Origin: an uncultured Porphyromonadaceae bacterium
GTDB taxonomy: Bacteria > Bacteroidota > Bacteroidia > Bacteroidales > Muribaculaceae
Reading direction: 5' to 3'
Length of the DNA: 18,863 bases
NCBI GenBank assembly: GCA_900546835.1
Contig: UREH01000026.1
Span: 1-18,863 of the forward strand
In this document: piece by piece, positions 1-6,779 of the stretch
Position numbering within the stretch: position 1 is the first letter of the stretch
Layout: each line of letters begins with the position of its first letter
Position numbers and translations under genes: made by a program
The notes under the pieces: generated by a model
The model's database searches: none
What the model was told of the DNA's origin: nothing
What the model saw: the letters and a program-made list of their open reading frames with translations, nothing else

Positions 1-1
1 C

Positions 2-214
2 ACGTACACAGCCACCTCCTTCGAGGAGCGGCGCGTGCCCGTTGCCACCACCTTCAATATCAAGGCCACCAAGAAACTCTGGAATGACCGCATAGGTATC
101 GCCCTCTACGTGAACCGCTTGCTGAGCATCACCCCCGACTACTATCAGTTCGGCATGCTTCAGCGCCGCTATACATCCCCCTACTTCGGTATGGAACTCA
201 ATCTTAAATTATGA
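2..214 (+). CDS. TonB-dependent receptor, C-terminal end (partial)
   Basis: This open frame enters from the left edge and ends at TGA 212-214. The visible 70 residues end in SPYFGMELNLKL, an aromatic/aliphatic terminal strand typical of outer-membrane beta-barrels that fold through BAM. The preceding residues alternate hydrophobic and polar side chains as barrel strands do (for example RIGIALYVNRLL). The gene after it, 13 bases downstream on the same strand, is a DUF4876-like lipoprotein, and in Bacteroidota such genes commonly sit next to TonB-dependent receptors (from memory). The plug domain, TonB box and any carboxypeptidase-like N-terminal domain lie outside the window, so the receptor call rests on the barrel end and on context. 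Any other large outer-membrane barrel would be an alternative. Confidence 0.7.
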   Translation, partial: TYTATSFEERRVPVATTFNIKATKKLWNDRIGIALYVNRLLSITPDYYQFGMLQRRYTSPYFGMELNLKL

Positions 215-227
215 ACAATAAACGCTT

Positions 228-1457
228 ATGAATATAAAACTACACCTGCTTGGCCGCGCTCTGGCGGTTTCGCTGCTTTCGGCAGCCTTTGGCGCTGCCA
301 CAACCTCATGTGTCGACAATTCCGACACTCAGGAAGAGGACACCATCGCCGTGGCCTTCGACAATATCTGGCCGGAGGGGATGGACCCCTCGGGCATCCT
401 TTCAGCTACCTTGAATCTGCGCGAACTCAATACCGGGACCACCTATACAGTGAATCCCATGAGCACTACGCTGGCCACGCTCCCGCTTGGAGTCTACGAT
501 TACACCGGCAGCGTGACCGTGGCAGAAAGTCAGGTGGAGGGCGGTACGGTGGAGAAAACGCTGCGCACCGTAGGGTCCGCCATTACAATCAACGTTGCTT
601 CGCGAGTGGGCCTTACGTGGTTCTATTCGAATCCGGGCGGTTCGCTCGTGTTTTCCGAAATCTACGCCGCAGGGTCGCCCAACGCCACGGCTACGGGCGG
701 CTTGCGCGACAGCTACATCCGTATCTATAACAACAGCGACCGCACGGTCTATGCCGACGGCATAGGGATAGCGGAGTCGGCGTTTGTAAACTCGCGCACC
801 AACGCTTTCGAGATTCTTACGCCGGCCAACAACCGCCAGGTGAACTTTACGGCGGGTACGATATGGGTGATTCCCGGAAGCGGCACCGACTATCCCATCG
901 CTCCAGGCGAATCCATCAAGATTGTCGACCAGGCAATCGACTGGAGCGCACAGGTGGCCGGAGCTCTCGACCATACCGACGCCGATTTCGAATGGCACGA
1001 CGACAACCGCCAGGACACCGACAATCCGCAAGTGGCCGACCTCGACAAGTGGTTCTGCTATTCCAACACAATATGGATTATTTCGAACCAGTGCAATCGC
1101 TCGTATGCTTTGGTAAAATTTCCTGAAGGGATGAATGCCGAGACGTATCTAGCGCAGTATCATGGTGCCTATGAGTATATACACACCATAGGAACGCATA
1201 TGACCAACGACCGCGCGTATCTTATTCCAAACGAGTGGATCCTCGACGGGGTGAACCTCAGTAACGATGTCGTATGGGTGTACGGCGCGCTCGGTAATTC
1301 CATCGATATAAGCTATGCGAGCATATCGACCGTCGACAAGGACCCCAACCGCTTCGGACACGTGTTCCGCCGTAAGGAGGCTGCCGAAGTGGCGGGCGTC
1401 AAGGTGCTTCAGGATACCAACGATTCGCGGGCGGATTTTACTCTTGTCCGTCTATGA
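228..1457 (+). CDS. DUF4876-like surface lipoprotein
   Basis: This is a 409-residue predicted lipoprotein. Residues 1-27 form a signal peptide with a hydrophobic core, followed by a lipobox ending TTSC with the acylated cysteine at 28. The residues after it (VDNSDTQEED) are acidic, as in Bacteroidota signals for surface-exposed lipoproteins. Residues ~40-130 look like a beta-sandwich. From ~139 the sequence SLVFSEIYAAGS and then YIRIYNNSDRTVYADG resembles lamin-tail-like beta domains. A strongly acidic stretch with two histidines (residues 248-273: D248, H249, D251, D253, E255, H257, D258, D259 and others) could bind metal, which is inference. The family assignment is from recall of DUF4876. 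It probably forms one operon with the receptor before it and the barrel after it, 24 bases downstream. The ATG start is chosen because the signal peptide follows directly. Confidence 0.75.
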   Translation: MNIKLHLLGRALAVSLLSAAFGAATTSCVDNSDTQEEDTIAVAFDNIWPEGMDPSGILSATLNLRELNTGTTYTVNPMSTTLATLPLGVYDYTGSVTVAESQVEGGTVEKTLRTVGSAITINVASRVGLTWFYSNPGGSLVFSEIYAAGSPNATATGGLRDSYIRIYNNSDRTVYADGIGIAESAFVNSRTNAFEILTPANNRQVNFTAGTIWVIPGSGTDYPIAPGESIKIVDQAIDWSAQVAGALDHTDADFEWHDDNRQDTDNPQVADLDKWFCYSNTIWIISNQCNRSYALVKFPEGMNAETYLAQYHGAYEYIHTIGTHMTNDRAYLIPNEWILDGVNLSNDVVWVYGALGNSIDISYASISTVDKDPNRFGHVFRRKEAAEVAGVKVLQDTNDSRADFTLVRL

Positions 1458-1481
1458 CCGGTCTATAAATCTCCTTCAGAC

Positions 1482-3017
1482 ATGAGATTACACAATATTA
1501 TTTTTGCTTCTCTGCTTATTTCGGGCGTCTCTGAAGCCTCGGCGACTGCCCCGTCGGCTTCCGTCGGTGCGCTTGCGCGTGTCGCACGCATGGAGGCGCC
1601 GGTGCAGATGCGCCCTGTAGGAGTTTTTCTGTCAAATCCCGCCGCGATGGGATTCTGGAACGATTGTTCCTACTCACGTATTGAGGCGGTAGGCTCGCTC
1701 GAACGTGCGGACCGGGCCCGCGTGGTGGAGCAGGGAAGAGGCCATACACTTGGCAATATCATTGCGTCATCCTACATGAGGCTGACGGAGTCGACGACCG
1801 TATGGGGCCGCGCCGGTTTTACCACCGGACAGATCCGCGATGTGGTCTGGAACAACGCCGCCGACTACGAGCTTGTATCGCCCTACGTGTTCGGCGACTC
1901 CGTCGGTGGAAATCTCCAGACGCGGCGCTATGCTTTTTCCGGAGGTTATGCCGGTAGGATGGGCCAGTGGAGCTGGGGCGCACAGGCTTCCTACCGGGCT
2001 GCAATCGATTACCGCAATCGCGACCCGCGCGACAAAATCGTTGTGTCGGATCTCAAAGTAGCCTTAGGAGGCGCCCGTGCAATCGGGGAGTATGCGGTCG
2101 GACTCGGCGCCGACCTGAGGGTATACAACCAGGAAAGCAGCGTGGAATTTTTCAATCCCAACAACGACATCCGTGCGTATGCCATGCTCGGGCTCGGCAA
2201 CGTCTATACCCGTTTCAGCGGGAGCAGCAACCTCGATTCCTCCTACAAGGGGCTTGGCTTCGGCGGCAGTCTTCAGCTGTTTCCGCGCCGGGGCGCCGGA
2301 CTGATGGCCAACGTGGAGTTCGGTTATCTGCGCATGAAGCAGGTGCTCCGCAATTACAACAATCTCGACCTGACGCGGGCCGACACCTACCGGCTTACGG
2401 CTATGGTGGCCTATACGCGCGCTGTAGGCAACTGGAGTATAGCGCCCGAACTGCATTTCGGCGGCTCTCGCAGGCTCGGCTACGAGAATGTGTTCGGATC
2501 TACAGTCGGCAACACCTATCTGGAAATAGGCTCGCGCCGCAATTACTGGGCCGACCGGGCCGGCGCCGCAGTGGCACTGCCGGCGATGGTCGGTCTGTCG
2601 GACTGCCTGAAACTCGATTTCCGCCCGTCGGTGGAGTACGCATATACACATATCGACTACCGGCGCCCGAACCGGGCCACGGAGACGGCTGCCTGGCGGC
2701 CGTCTCTCCGGGCCGGAGTGTTATGGACATTCGGCCGGAATATGCTTCGCTTCGCAATGGAGGGAGCTCATACGGCCGCCTCCTCCCTGCGCTGCAAACT
2801 CGACGGACTCGACGCGGATTCGGCAATCGGCCGGACAGTATTGCAGAATCACGCCATGGCCTCGGCCGACGTCAATTCAGCCGGAGCCTCGCTGGCCTAC
2901 GACCGGGAGTTTCCCGGCGGGATTGTCGGAGGTGTGGAGCTGCGCGGGCATCATAGCCATTACAATGCTCTCGGCAACGTAAACATGGCCGAGGCAGTGG
3001 TGAGCGTGCGGTTCTGA
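1482..3017 (+). CDS. DUF6850-like outer-membrane beta-barrel protein
   Basis: This is a 511-residue protein with an N-terminal signal peptide (about residues 1-22, hydrophobic run IIFASLLISGVSEASA). The rest is rich in alternating aromatic and glycine residues, with many candidate amphipathic strands such as YAFSGGYAGRMGQWSWGAQA. It ends in AEAVVSVRF, a terminal strand with C-terminal phenylalanine typical of outer-membrane barrels. I recognise it as similar to the DUF6850 family, which I recall next to DUF4876 lipoproteins and TonB receptors. It may be a partner barrel of the receptor whose end is at the left edge. Its substrate is unknown. No enzymatic motif is visible. It lies 24 bases after the lipoprotein gene and is probably the last gene of that transcript, because a hairpin with a T tract follows at 3039-3070. 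Confidence 0.75.
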   Translation: MRLHNIIFASLLISGVSEASATAPSASVGALARVARMEAPVQMRPVGVFLSNPAAMGFWNDCSYSRIEAVGSLERADRARVVEQGRGHTLGNIIASSYMRLTESTTVWGRAGFTTGQIRDVVWNNAADYELVSPYVFGDSVGGNLQTRRYAFSGGYAGRMGQWSWGAQASYRAAIDYRNRDPRDKIVVSDLKVALGGARAIGEYAVGLGADLRVYNQESSVEFFNPNNDIRAYAMLGLGNVYTRFSGSSNLDSSYKGLGFGGSLQLFPRRGAGLMANVEFGYLRMKQVLRNYNNLDLTRADTYRLTAMVAYTRAVGNWSIAPELHFGGSRRLGYENVFGSTVGNTYLEIGSRRNYWADRAGAAVALPAMVGLSDCLKLDFRPSVEYAYTHIDYRRPNRATETAAWRPSLRAGVLWTFGRNMLRFAMEGAHTAASSLRCKLDGLDADSAIGRTVLQNHAMASADVNSAGASLAYDREFPGGIVGGVELRGHHSHYNALGNVNMAEAVVSVRF

Positions 3018-3038
3018 CTGCTGTTTGCCGGCCTATAT

Positions 3039-3070
3039 TGGCTGTAATCATCGTGGCAGCCATGTTTTTT
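3039..3070 (+). terminator. Possible intrinsic terminator after the barrel gene
   Basis: TGGCTG (3039-3044) pairs with CAGCCA (3057-3062) around a 12-base loop and is followed by ATG and then six T (3065-3070). It lies 21 bases after the DUF6850-like stop and just before a new promoter, which suggests separate transcripts. The stem is short, so termination may be partial. Confidence 0.4.
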
Positions 3071-3084
3071 CCTGCGAAATGCGC

Positions 3085-3092
3085 TATCTTTG
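3085..3092 (+). promoter_or_regulatory. Bacteroidota -7 promoter box for the ABC operon
   Basis: TATCTTTG matches the TAnnTTTG -7 consensus of Bacteroidota housekeeping promoters exactly. A T-rich segment (TGTTTTTT, 3063-3070) sits about where the -33 element is expected, but it is not a clean TTTG. Transcription would start near 3099, giving a leader of about 65 bases before the ABC ATPase start at 3165. Confidence 0.6.
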
Positions 3093-3105
3093 TAGCGAAT
3101 TATTG

Positions 3106-3144
3106 AATCCACGCCGGATTCCGGTGTGCGGATTAGTGAAATCC
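3106..3144 (+). promoter_or_regulatory. Leader with two mutually exclusive short hairpins
   Basis: The predicted 5' leader of the ABC operon carries AATCC (3106-3110), GGATT (3116-3120), GGATT (3130-3134) and AATCC (3140-3144). Segments 1-2 and 3-4 can each form a 5-bp hairpin with a 5-base loop, while 1-3 or 2-4 pairings would be alternatives. This could be a switchable leader, but the stems are short and the pattern may be chance. Confidence 0.3.
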
Positions 3145-3164
3145 AGCATTGATTGCTTAAAATT

Positions 3165-4046
3165 ATGTCATCTGTTATCTCTGTTAAAAACCTGTCGCAA
3201 CGCTATGGCAAGGGGCGTGTGATTTACGAGAATCTCAGTTTCGAGGTCCCGAAAGGTCGCATTCTCGGACTGCTTGGCAAGAACGGTACGGGTAAAACCA
3301 CCACCATCAACATTCTGATGGGATTCCTGAAGCCTCAGAGCGGCGAGTGCCGCATTTTCGGCGAAGACATCACCCGCATGTCGCCTCAGACGCGCAGCCG
3401 GATCGCCCTGCTGCTCGAAGGCCACGTTCAGTACGCGTTTATGACCATCAGCCAGATCGAGCGCTTCTTTTCCCGCTTCTATCCCAACTGGAACAGCAAG
3501 GCTTACTACGGACTTATGGAAAAGCTCAAGGTGACGCCCGACCAGAAAATTTCGTCGATGAGCAACGGCCAGCGTTCGCAGGTTGCCCTCGGACTGATTC
3601 TCGCCCAGAACGCCGACCTGCTTGTGCTCGACGATTTTTCTCTGGGTCTCGATCCGGGCTACCGCCGTCTGTTCATAGAGTATCTGCGCGATTTCGTGAA
3701 GAGCGAAGGGAAGACAGTGTTCATGACCTCCCACATCATTCAGGATCTTGAACGCCTCGTCGACGACTGCATCATCATGGACTACGGACGAATCCTCACT
3801 CAAATGCCCGTCGATCAGCTGATGTCGACTCTCCGGCGCTACAGCTACAGCGAGGGGAAACTGGCCGAAGGCGAGGGGATATTCTCGCCCTGGCATACGG
3901 GCAACGAGAATGAGTTCTATTCGTTTCTTACGCCTGAAGAGTTGCGTCCTATGCTCGCTGCGCAGGGGATTGCGGCAGCCGACCTCAAGGCCGAAGCGCC
4001 TGCATCGCTCGAAGATGCCTTTATCGGTCTGACCGGGCGCTATTGA
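3165..4046 (+). CDS. ABC transporter ATP-binding protein (ABC-2 type)
   Basis: This is a 293-residue cytoplasmic ATPase that would power the membrane protein encoded next. Visible motifs are: Walker A GKNGTGKT (residues 38-45); a signature reading SNGQ (133-136) in place of SGGQ; Walker B ending LVLDD (153-157) with Asp157 where the catalytic Glu normally stands; D-loop GLD (161-163); and the switch histidine H190 in MTSH. The closest known architectures are the NosF, GldA and CcmA-like ATPases of ABC-2 exporters (family knowledge). The C-terminal ~80 residues form the accessory domain usual in this group. The ATG at 3165 is preferred over an upstream in-frame TTG at 3153, because the ABC core begins immediately after it. 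A promoter at 3085 and a structured leader precede it, and the permease follows closely. Confidence 0.9.
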   Translation: MSSVISVKNLSQRYGKGRVIYENLSFEVPKGRILGLLGKNGTGKTTTINILMGFLKPQSGECRIFGEDITRMSPQTRSRIALLLEGHVQYAFMTISQIERFFSRFYPNWNSKAYYGLMEKLKVTPDQKISSMSNGQRSQVALGLILAQNADLLVLDDFSLGLDPGYRRLFIEYLRDFVKSEGKTVFMTSHIIQDLERLVDDCIIMDYGRILTQMPVDQLMSTLRRYSYSEGKLAEGEGIFSPWHTGNENEFYSFLTPEELRPMLAAQGIAAADLKAEAPASLEDAFIGLTGRY

Positions 4047-4094
4047 TATATGAACGCAAATTTTCGAAAATTATATCGAAACCAGGATATATAT

Positions 4095-4766
4095 ATGACT
4101 AAAGCTATATTTTTAAAGGAATGGCTCAAGACCCGGAGGGTGTTCTGGGTTTCGCTGCTCGTGGCGGTGCTGTTCGCTGTTTATGCGATAATGTGCATCC
4201 GGAGGGTTAGCACATCGCATGGCGTGGAGCACGTGTGGCTGATTATGCTGATGAAGGACCAGACTTTCATCGACGCGATAAAATACGTACCCGCACTGAT
4301 AGGTATCGCCCTTGGTGTGGCCCAGATGGCTCCCGAAATGCAGCAGAAACGCCTGAAGCTCACGCTTCATCTTCCCTATCCCCAGAATCGGCTTATCGCC
4401 ACGATGATCGGCACCGGTCTCGGTCAGCTGCTTGTAATTTTCCTCCTCCAGGCTCTGATTATCGGCATCTACTATCGCGGTGTGGTCACTTCTGAAATGA
4501 CGTGGCATGTGATGCTGACCACTATCCCCTGGTATCTGGCCGGCTTCGACGCCTATCTCTTCACGGCAGCCACCTGTCTGGAGGGCCGGTGGGGGCGGAG
4601 AATTGTTCTCGGTCTGCTCGGTCTGGGTGTTCTCGCCGTCTACTTCATGCAGCCGGCTCCGCAGGCCTACAACGGGATGCTCGTCGGCACTCTGATTTTC
4701 ACATTATTGCTCATTCTGCTTTCCTCGCTTTCTGTAAATCGCTTTAAGGAGGGGCTTATAGATTGA
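4095..4766 (+). CDS. ABC-2-like permease subunit
   Basis: This is a 223-residue integral membrane protein. It begins MTKAIFLKEWLKTRR, the amphipathic/charged N-terminus typical of ABC-2 permeases. About six hydrophobic segments follow, including VFWVSLLVAVLFAVYAIM, YVPALIGIALGVAQM, LGQLLVIFLLQALIIGI, IPWYLAGFDAYLFTAAT, IVLGLLGLGVLAVYF and a C-terminal LIFTLLLILLSSLSV. It is encoded directly after the ATPase, so the two are probably one transporter. An ATG at 4050, three bases after the ATPase stop, is in frame and would add 15 polar residues. I prefer 4095 because the family N-terminus starts there and the intervening bases are AT-rich leader-like. The substrate is unknown, and no periplasmic binding protein gene is nearby. 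Confidence 0.75.
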   Translation: MTKAIFLKEWLKTRRVFWVSLLVAVLFAVYAIMCIRRVSTSHGVEHVWLIMLMKDQTFIDAIKYVPALIGIALGVAQMAPEMQQKRLKLTLHLPYPQNRLIATMIGTGLGQLLVIFLLQALIIGIYYRGVVTSEMTWHVMLTTIPWYLAGFDAYLFTAATCLEGRWGRRIVLGLLGLGVLAVYFMQPAPQAYNGMLVGTLIFTLLLILLSSLSVNRFKEGLID

Positions 4767-4768
4767 TT

Positions 4769-6022
4769 ATGAAGATATTTTCACGAATAGTCCTGATTCT
4801 GGTGTCAGTGGCTGTGCTCAGCTGGTTCCTGCCATGGCTCTATGCTCTGGCCACCCCTTCGCCAGCGGGAAGTCCATTCTGCGCTTTTTCGCCAGTCAAT
4901 GGCAAATGGATCGTCTCGCGGTCTGCTCCCGGCGAGAAGCCGGTGATACGGATTCTCGACAGCGTGGCCGCCGACGGTTCTCTTATCGGTGCGGAGATAA
5001 CGCGCGAGGAGCGCGACTCGCTTGTACCGCAGATGTTCTACAAGGAACTTCTCGCCCACGACGCTCTTCCCGAATCGATTGCCGGGAAGGCTGTATCGGC
5101 CCACGAACTGCGCACTCACGAACTGATGCTCAATGCTTCCTCGCGCGACGTGGTCAAGGCTCAGCCTGGCGTATGGATGATGATGGAGTCGATGCCCGTG
5201 CGCGTCGACCTCTCGGATGCCGACCAGGTGTTCCGTTTCCCCTCTGAGGGTGGCATCGAGTTTGTCGATATGGCCACCAACGAGATTAACGCCACGCGCT
5301 CGGCGCGTTTCAGCAAGGCGATGGAGCGCCGGGGATTCAAGTTCCCCGGTCGCGATTTCTCGGCCAACGTTACCTCTCGCAAGGCCTACGACGAGGGTTA
5401 CCTGATGATTGACGATGCAGCCAGGGTATTCCATGTAAAACAGCGTGCCGGCCGTCCGTACGTGGCTCCGGTGGCGATGCCCGAAGGCGTGAAGGCCTCG
5501 AAGGTATTCATCCTCGAGGAGATGAACCGCGACATTCTCGGTTTCATCACCGATACCGAAAACAATGCCTATTTCCTTGAGCGTGAGGGCTACAGCGTGA
5601 TGCCTCTCCCCGTCGGCAAAATCGACCCGCGCAAGGAAAATATCCTGGTGATGGGCAACTTGTTCAACTTTACATTCCGCATTACCAGAGGCGACACCAC
5701 GCGCTGGATTGCCGTGGAGCGTACGCCCGAGGGCTACAGCCTGCTCGGCGAGTACACCTATGTGGCCCCGCGCACCACGGCATCGGTGGTGGCCGACTAC
5801 ATTTTCCCTTACGTGCTGTCGTTTACCTCTACGAGCGATTCGCTGGCCTATCCGCGGCTTGGCCGCTGGAGTGGCAAGGCTCTATGGCTTAACATCGTGC
5901 TGGCTCTGGTTCTCGCTTTTGCCGTTCGTCGCCGCCGTGGTGCACTATCATGGTCTGGTGTTGCGCTTACGCTCGTATGCGGTGTCTACGCCTTCATCCC
6001 GTTTATCATTTTGCGCGATTGA
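4769..6022 (+). CDS. DUF4857-like membrane-anchored periplasmic protein
   Basis: This is a 417-residue protein with an N-terminal membrane segment (about residues 5-28), a periplasmic region of ~340 residues and two C-terminal membrane segments (about 371-387 and 394-414) separated by the basic loop RRRRG. That layout suggests it is anchored at both ends and works with the ABC permease encoded just before it, from which it is separated by two bases. I recognise it as similar to DUF4857, a Bacteroidota family of unknown function. The ATG at 4769 is chosen over in-frame TTG 4763. An AAGGAGG sequence lies at 4746-4752 but is further upstream than usual for ribosome binding. The periplasmic region shows no motif I can name. 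A role as a substrate-handling partner, in the position of NosD in nos clusters, is inference. Confidence 0.7.
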   Translation: MKIFSRIVLILVSVAVLSWFLPWLYALATPSPAGSPFCAFSPVNGKWIVSRSAPGEKPVIRILDSVAADGSLIGAEITREERDSLVPQMFYKELLAHDALPESIAGKAVSAHELRTHELMLNASSRDVVKAQPGVWMMMESMPVRVDLSDADQVFRFPSEGGIEFVDMATNEINATRSARFSKAMERRGFKFPGRDFSANVTSRKAYDEGYLMIDDAARVFHVKQRAGRPYVAPVAMPEGVKASKVFILEEMNRDILGFITDTENNAYFLEREGYSVMPLPVGKIDPRKENILVMGNLFNFTFRITRGDTTRWIAVERTPEGYSLLGEYTYVAPRTTASVVADYIFPYVLSFTSTSDSLAYPRLGRWSGKALWLNIVLALVLAFAVRRRRGALSWSGVALTLVCGVYAFIPFIILRD

Positions 6023-6075
6023 ACGGATGTGATATATGTTTCAGATGTAATAAATTGAAAAATAATTATTTATAA

Positions 6076-6690
6076 ATGATGAAAAAAGCTATTCTTTTCT
6101 CTGCCGTGGCTTGTCTCGGCATGATGCTCGCCGCCTCCTGCGGCAGCAAGAACACCAATGAAGTTGAGGTTGCCGAAGCTCTGAGCGTCGACACCGTCGT
6201 TGCCAATCCCGAGGCCTTCCTCGGCGACACCGTTACAATCGAAGGCGTCGTATCTCACCTCTGCAAACATGGCGGCAAGAAGGCTTTCGTGCTCGGCGCC
6301 GACGAAAACACCATGATCCGCTGCGAGGCCACGCCCGAAATGGGTGGCGCTTTCCCCCAGGAGAGCATCCACAAACCTATCCGCGTTACCGGCGTCGTTG
6401 TTGAATCGCGTATCGACGAGGAGACCGTAAAGCAGATGGAAGCTCAGCATGCCGAGCAGGTCAAGATGGTAGCCGAACAGGCCGGTCAGGAGCAGGCCGA
6501 TGCAGTTGCTCAGGCTGCCACCGGTTGCGAGACCGAGCGCAAGGCTCAGGGTCAGGGCGAAATCGAGACCTTCGAAGCTCAGATGGCCGACTACCGCACC
6601 CGCATCGCCGCCCGCGCCGAAAAGGAGGGCAAACCCTATCTCTCGAGCTACTACATCGTAGCCTCCGCCTACGAAATCCTTCCCGAATAA
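6076..6690 (+). CDS. Small lipoprotein with OB-fold-like domain and HxCxH motif
   Basis: This is a 204-residue predicted lipoprotein. The signal peptide runs to a lipobox LAASC with cysteine 22. Residues ~37-110 look like an OB-fold beta barrel (FLGDTVTIEGVVSHLC, then IHKPIRVTGVVVE), as in tRNA_anti-like or DUF4920-like periplasmic proteins (inference). The strand turn carries H61-x-C63-x-H65 followed by GGKK, a candidate metal or redox site, and a further C83 lies nearby. Residues ~113-185 are a long Ala/Gln/Glu-rich helical insertion, predicted coiled coil, before a last strand YYIVASAYEIL. The gene lies 53 AT-rich bases after the DUF4857-like gene and is followed by a strong terminator, so it is probably the last gene of the ABC operon. 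I cannot assign a function. The second ATG at 6079 is an equally possible start. Confidence 0.7.
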   Translation: MMKKAILFSAVACLGMMLAASCGSKNTNEVEVAEALSVDTVVANPEAFLGDTVTIEGVVSHLCKHGGKKAFVLGADENTMIRCEATPEMGGAFPQESIHKPIRVTGVVVESRIDEETVKQMEAQHAEQVKMVAEQAGQEQADAVAQAATGCETERKAQGQGEIETFEAQMADYRTRIAARAEKEGKPYLSSYYIVASAYEILPE

Positions 6691-6716
6691 TCCCCCTTCC
6701 GGGATTAATCCGGCCT

Positions 6717-6769
6717 AACTACCAGCAGAGGCTGTGCCGAACGGATCGGCACAGCCTCTGCTGGTAGTT
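6717..6769. terminator. Bidirectional intrinsic terminator between convergent genes
   Basis: Arms 6717-6740 and 6746-6769 are perfect reverse complements, 24 bp, around the 5-base loop ACGGA. The hairpin starts AACTACC and ends GGTAGTT, so each strand has only a short T-rich flank. It sits between the lipoprotein stop (6690, plus strand) and the LptG-like stop (6780, minus strand), where it can end transcription from both sides. Confidence 0.85.
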
Positions 6770-6779
6770 ATCGTGGGGA

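Noticed and set aside
1967..2956. Plus-strand open frame inside the barrel gene in another frame
   Set aside because: Arg- and Gln-rich translation typical of an out-of-frame reading; it lies wholly inside the DUF6850-like gene.
4050..4094. ATG at 4050 as start of the permease
   Set aside because: It adds 15 polar residues ahead of the usual MTKAIFLKEW start; kept only as an alternative.
6717..6769. Mobile-element inverted repeat
   Set aside because: A single hairpin with a 5-base loop between convergent genes is better explained as a bidirectional terminator; there is no transposase or target duplication.
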